Both the position numbers and the translations under genes were made by a program. A stretch of 26,823 nt of DNA from Actinomycetota bacterium (GTDB lineage: Bacteria; Actinomycetota; Acidimicrobiia; Acidimicrobiales; JAMCPL01). This document shows positions 21,593 through 26,823 of the stretch, piece after piece. The DNA lies in NCBI GenBank assembly GCA_023379725.1, contig JAMCPC010000079.1:1-26823 (forward strand). Reading direction: 5' to 3'. A model generated the notes under the pieces. It worked only from the letters and a program-made list of their open reading frames with translations, was not told the origin of the DNA and ran no database searches. Numbering within the stretch: the first letter of the stretch is position 1; each line of letters begins with the position of its first letter.

Positions 21593-23080
21593 ATGGCAAT
21601 AGTAAAAGTTTGCGGGATAGAGACAGAGTATGGCATACACAGTAACAACAGCCATGACAACCCGGTGTCGCTCTCTTCGCTCCTGGTAAACAGTTACGTT
21701 ACTGACCTGGAAAGAGCAGGCTGGGATTTCGAAAACGAAAGCCCCGCCAATGACGCGCGGGGATTCAGCGCAACCAACGGGCAACCTCCACAGATAGAGA
21801 CCCACCTTGTCAACGCTGTACTAACTAATGGTGCCAGGTACTACGTGGATCATGCTCATCCAGAGCTATCCACTCCGGAATGCGCCAATCCGCTCGAGCT
21901 GGTACTCTACGACAAAGCGGGAGAGGAGATTCTACGTAGATCAGTTGCATCCGCAAATAAATATCTGCCAGCAGAATCACCGGTTACAGTCATAAAAAAC
22001 AATTCAGACGGCAAAGGGAATTCATATGGCTGCCATGAGAACTATCTGATGGATCGAGAGGTTCCATTTTCACGTATTGCCAAGCAGATAATCACTCATT
22101 TCATTACCCGTATCATTATGGTAGGTGCAGGAAAAGTGGGAACTGAACTGGCCGGCAACAGCCGTGCAATACCGTTCCAGTTGTCGCAACGCGGTGAGTT
22201 CTTTGAGGAGGAAATAGGACTTGAAACCACCCTGAAGCGCCCTATTGTCAATACGCGCGATGAACCACATGCTGATCCTGCCAGGTTCAGAAGACTTCAT
22301 GTGATTGTCGGAGATGCAAACATGTCAGAGGTATCGACATTCCTCAAGGTAGGTACCACTGCCTTGGTACTGGCCATGATTGAGGATAATTGGCTGGACA
22401 ATGCGGACATCATGCTCGCAAACCCTGTACATGCGATACATCAAGTATCGCAGGATGTCGGACTGAGCACCGTACTTGAGCTTGTAAACGGCACGACTGC
22501 TACTGCATTACAGCTACAGTGGCAAATCTTCGAGTTAGCATCCGACTATGTGGAGCAGAATGGGTTGTCTGTGCTGGGAGACGAAGAGGTGGGCAAGATA
22601 ATGATGGAGAGATGGGAGTCCACGCTGGAATCATTGGAATCTGACCCAATGTCGCTCTCGGACCAACTGGACTGGGTAGCAAAATACCGTCTTCTGCAGG
22701 CATATATGGACCGTCACAATGCAAGTTGGACTGACCCGCGGCTTAGAGCTATAGACATACAATACCATGACATCAATCCGGAAAAATCTCTTTACAACCG
22801 TGTGGGCATGGAGAGACTGGTAACTGATAATGAGATAAACAAAGCAGTAGTTACTCCTCCTCGTGATACGAGGGCATTTTTCAGGGGTATGTGCCTTGCA
22901 AAGTTCTCTAATGAAATTGCCAGCGCCAATTGGGATTCTCTCGTCTTTGATCTGAAGGATGGTCCATTGAAACGGGTTCCGATGATGGATCCGCTGAAAG
23001 GTACTGCCGATCACGTCGATACGCTGATACAGGGCAGTAAGAATGCAACTGAATTGTTGCATGGCCTCGAAGTTCAGTAG
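21593..23080 (+). CDS. dop: Deamidase of Pup / depupylase
   Basis: Dop deamidates the C-terminal Gln of Pup to Glu, making it ligatable, and removes Pup from modified proteins; it shares the carboxylate-amine ligase fold with PafA. The 495-residue sequence has the ATP/Mg motif GIETEYGI (Glu10), the catalytic-Asp segment YYVDHAHPELSTPE (Asp86), KNNSDGKGNSYGCHENYL, NTRDEPHAD and RRLHVIVGDANMSE. Residues about 24-72 hold the long Dop-specific loop, which PafA lacks and which distinguishes the two. The AAA+ ring gene mpa/arc, usually just upstream in actinobacteria, is replaced here by thpR on the opposite strand. A terminator-like hairpin follows the stop. Confidence 0.95.
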   Translation: MAIVKVCGIETEYGIHSNNSHDNPVSLSSLLVNSYVTDLERAGWDFENESPANDARGFSATNGQPPQIETHLVNAVLTNGARYYVDHAHPELSTPECANPLELVLYDKAGEEILRRSVASANKYLPAESPVTVIKNNSDGKGNSYGCHENYLMDREVPFSRIAKQIITHFITRIIMVGAGKVGTELAGNSRAIPFQLSQRGEFFEEEIGLETTLKRPIVNTRDEPHADPARFRRLHVIVGDANMSEVSTFLKVGTTALVLAMIEDNWLDNADIMLANPVHAIHQVSQDVGLSTVLELVNGTTATALQLQWQIFELASDYVEQNGLSVLGDEEVGKIMMERWESTLESLESDPMSLSDQLDWVAKYRLLQAYMDRHNASWTDPRLRAIDIQYHDINPEKSLYNRVGMERLVTDNEINKAVVTPPRDTRAFFRGMCLAKFSNEIASANWDSLVFDLKDGPLKRVPMMDPLKGTADHVDTLIQGSKNATELLHGLEVQ

Positions 23081-23088
23081 CCCTGCTC

Positions 23089-23107
23089 GCGTAATAATAC
23101 GCTTTTT
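23089..23107 (+). terminator. Terminator after dop
   Basis: GCGTA-ATAA-TACGC (23089-23102) is a perfect 5-bp stem followed directly by TTTTT (23103-23107). It lies 8 nt after the dop stop and would separate dop from pup transcription at least in part. Confidence 0.6.
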
Positions 23108-23114
23108 ATGCACA

Positions 23115-23151
23115 ATCACTGTAATATATGCCGATATTAGTATACAGTGAT
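23115..23151. promoter_or_regulatory. Long dyad in the pup upstream region
   Basis: ATCACTGTAATAT on the left pairs with ATATTA and CAGTGAT on the right, interrupted only by five extra bases (GTATA) in the right arm. The outer 9 bp, ATCACTGTA/TACAGTGAT, are contiguous. It stands 40 nt before the pup Shine-Dalgarno, in the region where a promoter is expected, and could be an operator or an mRNA leader hairpin. I cannot place a convincing -35/-10 pair around it. Confidence 0.55.
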
Positions 23152-23207
23152 GATGGATGGATTACCGAAGCGGGTAAGATAGTAGACGATAGGAGGTATT
23201 GACACTT

Positions 23208-23408
23208 ATGCCGGAAAGAGAACAGAAGCATCGAAGTACTTCGACAAAGCGTGAAACCGAAGAAGAAACAGACGAGCATTCGGCCTCTACTGCATCAGGA
23301 GAGAAGCTGAAGGCTGAACTGGATGACATATTGGATGAGATAGACGAGGTCCTGGAAGAGAACGCAGAAGAGTTCGTCCGTAGCTATGTACAGAAGGGTG
23401 GCCAGTAA
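23208..23408 (+). CDS. pup: Prokaryotic ubiquitin-like protein Pup
   Basis: Pup is attached by PafA through its C-terminal residue to lysines of proteins destined for the proteasome. The 66-residue product is hydrophilic and mostly disordered, with the coiled-coil helix KLKAELDDILDEIDEVLEEN that binds the Mpa/ARC ring and the C-terminus EEFVRSYVQKGGQ. The GGQ ending requires deamidation by Dop, consistent with dop next door. AGGAGG at 23191-23196 precedes ATG 23208 by 11 bases; TTG 23199 would be only 2 bases from it and is rejected. prcB begins 3 nt after the stop. Confidence 0.97.
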   Translation: MPEREQKHRSTSTKRETEEETDEHSASTASGEKLKAELDDILDEIDEVLEENAEEFVRSYVQKGGQ

Positions 23409-23411
23409 TAT

Positions 23412-24299
23412 ATGACCCTGCCCATATTCGGCCCCACCGATGATCCAGGGCCAAATTTCATGGCAACATTGGCTCGTACCAAGAAAAAGGATGCCGGTTA
23501 CTACTGGTGGAACAGCAGTATGGATAGCGCAGTCGGTGAGCGTAACGGTATCGCTGCCAATTTGGCAAACTGGACGGGTGATACCTTAGCCGATCGCATG
23601 AGACACGGTACTACTATTATTGCTCTACGATATAAAGATGGAGTGATCGTAGCTGGAGATAGAAGAGCTACAGAAGGGCACCTGATCGCTTACCGCAACA
23701 TGGAGAAGGTGATTAGAGTAGATCAATACTCAGCTATGGCAATCGCTGGAGCTGCCGGTCCCGCTATGGAAATGGCCAGGCTGTTCTCTACCCAATTGGA
23801 GCATTACGAAAAGGTAGAGGGTGTAAGCCTCAGTATTGAAGGCAAGGCCAACCAACTCAGCCAAATGGTCAGGGAGCACTTGGCACTGGCGATGCGAGGG
23901 ATGGTAGTAATTCCAATCTTTGCTGGGTACGATATTCAGGCAGGCAGCGGGAGAATATATACCTTCGATGTAACCGGTGGCCACTACATAGAAGAGGAAC
24001 ATGCAGCGGAGGGATCTGGCGGAAGGAATGCCAGATCAGTATTGAAACAATCGTGGCATACTGATATAAGCAGAGACGCTGCGCTTGCTCTGGCCATTGA
24101 GGCTCTTGTGGAGGCAGCCGACGAAGATATTGCCACCGGACCACCTGATATCTTGAGAGGGATATATCCGATAGTGGCTACTATCACCTCAGCAGGCTAT
24201 CAAGCCATCAATGACGATGAGACTGCGTCTATGGTGCATTCGCTCTATGACAGGCTGCAGGCTAGGGGGGAGAATAGCGATTGGAGGCGGTCGAGATGA
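23412..24299 (+). CDS. prcB: Proteasome beta subunit
   Basis: PrcB forms the two inner catalytic rings of the 20S core. The precursor has 295 residues with a propeptide of about 66. Autocleavage between Gly66 and Thr67 (RMRHG then TTIIALRYKDG) would expose the nucleophilic threonine. VIVAGDRRAT supplies the conserved Asp/Arg pair after it, and a Lys near residue 98 (NMEKVI) corresponds to Lys33 of the mature chain. The beginning MTLPIFGPTDDPGPNF resembles propeptides of other actinobacterial beta subunits. It follows pup by 3 nt and overlaps prcA by 4 nt (ATGA), implying fixed stoichiometry by coupled translation. Confidence 0.96.
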   Translation: MTLPIFGPTDDPGPNFMATLARTKKKDAGYYWWNSSMDSAVGERNGIAANLANWTGDTLADRMRHGTTIIALRYKDGVIVAGDRRATEGHLIAYRNMEKVIRVDQYSAMAIAGAAGPAMEMARLFSTQLEHYEKVEGVSLSIEGKANQLSQMVREHLALAMRGMVVIPIFAGYDIQAGSGRIYTFDVTGGHYIEEEHAAEGSGGRNARSVLKQSWHTDISRDAALALAIEALVEAADEDIATGPPDILRGIYPIVATITSAGYQAINDDETASMVHSLYDRLQARGENSDWRRSR

Positions 24300-25012
24300 C
24301 TATGCCATACTATGTCTCCCCAGAACAGGTAATGAAAGACCGTGCAGAATATGCCCAAAAGGGGATAGCCAGGGGAAGAGCCCTTGTGGGTACCAGTTAT
24401 GACAATGGTATAGTGATAGTGGCCGAGAACCCATCAAGGTCACTGCGGAAAATATCTGAGATATACGATCGTATAGCATTTGCTGGTGTAGGAAGATATA
24501 ACGAATTCGACCAGTTACGAGTAGCCGGTATTCGCCATGCCGATACCAAAGGATTTGCTTTCAGTAGAAATGACGTGGAAGCCAGGTCACTTGCAAATCT
24601 TTATGCTCAGTATCTGGGCCAGGTGTTCACACATGAGATGAAGCCACTCGAGGTAGAGATATTGGTAGCTGAGCTTGGAAGTACTTCCCAGTCCGATCAG
24701 CTGTTTCATATAGCATATGAGGGGACTATTACCGACGAGAGAGGATATGCGGTACTTGGTGGCGATGCAGAGGTGGTCAGGAAGAGGATGGCTGAGGCTT
24801 ACAAACCGGGCTGGAAACTGGAAGATGCAATCAGGACATGCGTAAGGGTGCTCTCGGGACATGATCGAGTCATACCTTCGTCAGACCTTGAGGTAGCCGT
24901 ATTGGATCGGTCTAACGGTGAACGATCATTCAAACGCATCTCCCAGGAGGATATTGATGCTATTATTTCACCGAAAAAATCTGCCAGATCAAAATCATCC
25001 TCGGAAAAATAG
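24296..25012 (+). CDS. prcA: Proteasome alpha subunit
   Basis: PrcA forms the outer gating rings that dock the ATPase ring. From ATG 24296 the 238-residue protein begins MTMPYYVSPEQVMKDRAEYA, the alpha-type N-terminal gate and H0 helix, followed by GIARGRALVGTSYDNGIVIV, DRIAFAGVGRYNEFD and LEVEILVAELG. No N-terminal threonine nucleophile is present, as expected. GGAGG (24283-24287) is eight bases before this ATG; TTG 24281 is rejected because the ribosome site would lie inside it. The C-terminal 15 or so residues are a basic Ser/Lys tail. Overlap with prcB is 4 nt. Confidence 0.96.
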   Translation: MTMPYYVSPEQVMKDRAEYAQKGIARGRALVGTSYDNGIVIVAENPSRSLRKISEIYDRIAFAGVGRYNEFDQLRVAGIRHADTKGFAFSRNDVEARSLANLYAQYLGQVFTHEMKPLEVEILVAELGSTSQSDQLFHIAYEGTITDERGYAVLGGDAEVVRKRMAEAYKPGWKLEDAIRTCVRVLSGHDRVIPSSDLEVAVLDRSNGERSFKRISQEDIDAIISPKKSARSKSSSEK

Positions 25013-25038
25013 GAATCGTTAACAGATATAATCAATTA

Positions 25039-25068
25039 ACCGCTCGTTGCATATTACCAACAAGCGGT
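25039..25068. promoter_or_regulatory. Hairpin between prcA and pafA
   Basis: ACCGCT-C-GTTG pairs with CAAC-A-AGCGGT around an 8-nt loop, giving ten pairs and one mismatch. No T-run follows, so it is not a standard terminator. A second small dyad TGGAG-GGCA-CTCCA lies at 25089-25102. The 126-bp gap may carry a separate pafA promoter or an RNA processing site; I see no clear -35/-10 pair. Confidence 0.4.
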
Positions 25069-25138
25069 ATAGGGAGCAGGGAGGTGCTTGGAGGGCACTC
25101 CAGAGGCTAGAGATATCCGCTAAAGAAAAGAATTTAAA

Positions 25139-26497
25139 ATGGATCGAAGAATATATGGGATAGAGAATGAATATGGAGTGACCTTTACCCTCCAAGGTCA
25201 GCGACGCCTATCTCCAGATGAGGTAGCACGTTATCTGTTCAGGCGAGTCGTTAGCTGGGGGCGTTCGTCCAATGTATTTCTTGAAAATGGTGCGAGGCTC
25301 TATCTTGACGTAGGAAGCCATCCCGAGTACGCTACCCCGGAGTGCGATCACCTGAATGATATCGTCATGCATGACAAAGCTGGTGAACGGGTCATGGATT
25401 CGCTTGCCAAAGCCGCAGAGGGGAGGCTGGTGGAAGAGGGCATGAGGGGTTCGGTCAAGGTCTTCAAAAACAATACCGACTTTGCAGGTAATTCTTACGG
25501 ATGCCACGAGAATTATCTGACCGGACGTGAGGACGATTTCTCCAAGTATGTGGATAAGCTGATCCCGTTCCTGGTCACCAGGCAGATATATGCAGGTGCA
25601 GGAAAGGTGATACAGGGCTCCAGGGATGCGACGTTCTGCCTCTCCCAGCGGGCCGAACACATATGGGAGAGCGTATCTTCGGCAACTACTCGTAGCAGGC
25701 CTATAATAAATACTCGCGATGAACCTCATGCCGATGCAGAGAAATACAGGCGCTTGCATGTCATAGTCGGTGATTCCAATATGAGTGAGTTCGTCACCTA
25801 TATGAAAATCGGGGTTACAAGTATCGTGTTAAGACTAATTGAAAACCCAGCATACATTATGAGGGATATGACTCTTGAGAATCCTATAAGAGCTATACGT
25901 GAAATAAGCCACGATATCACCTGCAGGCGAAAGGTTAAATTGGCCAACGGGAAGGAACTCTCTGCACTTGAAATCCAGTCCACATACCTCGATAAGGCGC
26001 TGAGCATGCGAGATAGGCACGGACTACCTGAGGACGAAGATCGCGCACTTTCAATGTGGCAATACTGTATGAAAGGACTTGAGTCGGATCCGCTCAGCTT
26101 GGACAAGGAGTGTGACTGGGTAATGAAGTACAACATGATTCAGGCATACCGGAACAAGCATGGCCTCAGCCTTACACATCCACGCATATCCATGATGGAT
26201 CTTCAGTACCACGATGTAGACAAGAAGAGAGGGATATATTACAAGCTATTGGAACACAATATACCGGAGCGTATGGTGACCGATGCTGATATAGATGGAG
26301 CGATAACCACCCCTCCCGCTACCACGAGGGCAAGACTCAGGGGAGAGTTCGTCAAACGGGCCAAGCAGAAAAACCGTGACTTCACAGTTGACTGGGTACA
26401 TTTGAAGCTCAATGATCAGACTCAACGCACTGTCCTGCTCAAAGATCCATTCAAGTCTCACGACGAGCGGGTAGAGCGACTGATTGCCAATCTATGA
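25139..26497 (+). CDS. pafA: Pup-protein ligase
   Basis: PafA phosphorylates the C-terminal Glu of deamidated Pup and transfers it to a substrate lysine as an isopeptide. The 452-residue protein has Glu9 in GIENEYGV (metal/ATP), Asp57 in LYLDVGSHPEYATPE (proposed catalytic base), KNNTDFAGNSYGCHENYL, NTRDEPHADAEKYRRLH, VGDSNMSEF and, near the C-terminus, ITTPPATTRARLRG. It lacks the Dop-specific loop, which separates it from dop. Length is usual. No strong Shine-Dalgarno precedes the ATG (AAGAAAAG only). It lies 126 bp after prcA, so it may be partly independent of it, and precedes lepB. Confidence 0.96.
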   Translation: MDRRIYGIENEYGVTFTLQGQRRLSPDEVARYLFRRVVSWGRSSNVFLENGARLYLDVGSHPEYATPECDHLNDIVMHDKAGERVMDSLAKAAEGRLVEEGMRGSVKVFKNNTDFAGNSYGCHENYLTGREDDFSKYVDKLIPFLVTRQIYAGAGKVIQGSRDATFCLSQRAEHIWESVSSATTRSRPIINTRDEPHADAEKYRRLHVIVGDSNMSEFVTYMKIGVTSIVLRLIENPAYIMRDMTLENPIRAIREISHDITCRRKVKLANGKELSALEIQSTYLDKALSMRDRHGLPEDEDRALSMWQYCMKGLESDPLSLDKECDWVMKYNMIQAYRNKHGLSLTHPRISMMDLQYHDVDKKRGIYYKLLEHNIPERMVTDADIDGAITTPPATTRARLRGEFVKRAKQKNRDFTVDWVHLKLNDQTQRTVLLKDPFKSHDERVERLIANL

Positions 26498-26523
26498 CAG
26501 GACTCTGAATGACAGGACTCTGG
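26494..26523 (+). repeat. 15-bp tandem duplication at the pafA stop
   Basis: ATGACAGGACTCTGA (26494-26508) is followed directly by ATGACAGGACTCTGG (26509-26523), with one difference. The first copy includes the pafA stop codon. It is a short tandem duplication like those found inside other genes of this window. Confidence 0.85.
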
Positions 26524-26575
26524 ATAAATTAGATGACCTGCGCAGGGCTCCACAGTAGGATAACTTATATATATT

Positions 26576-26823
26576 GTGACTCCAAATACAGACAATGAGG
26601 CTGACGCGCATGAAGCATTGGCAATGAGAGATGCTCCTCCAAGACCAGACTCTGAAGGCGATTCACTCGGGTCATCCTCTCAAAAAAAATCATCTCGTTT
26701 AACAAGAAAGATCTCCATAAAGCGAAGACTCATCAATTGGGGCATAATAATCCTGGTTGCATTGGGGGTTGCATTTGTAGTGCGCACATGGGTATTCGAG
26801 ACGTTCTACATTCCTTCGGGGTC
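26576..26823 (+). CDS. lepB: Signal peptidase I, N-terminal part (continues off right edge)
   Basis: From GTG 26576 an open frame runs to the window end (82 codons plus two bases). A hydrophilic, charged cytoplasmic segment (about residues 1-52, ending KRRLIN) is followed by one membrane helix (WGIIILVALGVAFVV) and then RTWVFETFYIPSG. This matches the signal peptidase I entry to its active site, normally YIPSGSM with the catalytic serine as the S after G. The window ends on TC, the first two bases of that serine codon. The upstream frame is closed by TAA at 26561-26563; ATG 26624 is an alternative start. TAACTT nine bases before the GTG could be a -10 element. The enzyme cleaves signal peptides of secreted proteins at the membrane. 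Confidence 0.85.
   Translation, partial: MTPNTDNEADAHEALAMRDAPPRPDSEGDSLGSSSQKKSSRLTRKISIKRRLINWGIIILVALGVAFVVRTWVFETFYIPSG

Noticed and set aside
1..26823. tRNA or rRNA genes
   Set aside because: I looked for T-loop and anticodon-arm patterns in the intergenic spaces and saw none; almost all of the window is protein-coding.

Overview
This window is chromosomal DNA from an actinobacterium of moderate GC content (roughly 48% by eye). The diagnostic set is a Pup-proteasome locus (dop, pup, prcB, prcA, pafA), the actinobacterial DNA-bending protein MihF, an actinobacterial-type PriA without helicase motifs, and the gene order pyr operon - mihF - gmk - rpoZ - coaBC - metK - priA. Class-1B PyrD, E. 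coli-type DapD and group-1 PyrF at this GC content fit an Acidimicrobiia-like lineage better than Streptomyces or Mycobacterium. That placement is inference from gene content; no database was searched.

Layout. 1-871 (minus) is the C-terminal core of an RHS/YD-repeat protein running off the left edge, with no start or stop in the ORF-calling sense. 872-1190 is non-coding. 1191-3267 (plus) is dapD-dapE, the succinylase branch of lysine/diaminopimelate synthesis. 3275-4415 (minus) is ctaA (heme A synthase, so an aa3-type oxidase is expected), followed by a possible 43-residue ORF. 4475-14328 (plus) is one de novo pyrimidine operon, pyrR-pyrB-pyrC-carA-carB-pyrD-pyrF, with overlapping or nearly abutting genes up to pyrD. 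It is headed by a promoter and an RNA hairpin that matches the PyrR-binding consensus. 14337-20705 (plus) holds mihF, gmk, rpoZ, coaBC, metK and priA. 20804-21310 (minus) is thpR, an RNA 2',3'-cyclic phosphodiesterase. 21593-26497 (plus) is the pupylation/proteasome cluster: Dop deamidates Pup, PafA ligates Pup to lysines, and PrcA/PrcB form the 20S core. 26576 onward is the N-terminus of signal peptidase I (lepB), cut at the catalytic serine codon.

Four features go beyond routine housekeeping. First, a candidate PyrR translational-repression hairpin sits directly before the pyrR Shine-Dalgarno and argues for a TTG start. Second, a roughly 164-bp GC-rich element with 17-bp perfect terminal inverted repeats lies at the start of carA and is read in frame, like the coding palindromic elements of Rickettsia. 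Third, DapE, PyrC, CarA, CoaBC and PriA all carry low-complexity insertions, four of them with clear in-frame DNA repeats (units of 15, 36, 15 and 18 bp). Fourth, the 282-bp space before dop carries serial hairpins and two 28-bp direct repeats, the second abutting the proposed dop promoter.

Several genes (ctaA, mihF, thpR, probably dop and dapD) have a -10 hexamer 5-9 nt before the start codon and look leaderless or nearly so; others (pyrR, metK, rpoZ, pup, prcA) have clear Shine-Dalgarno sites.
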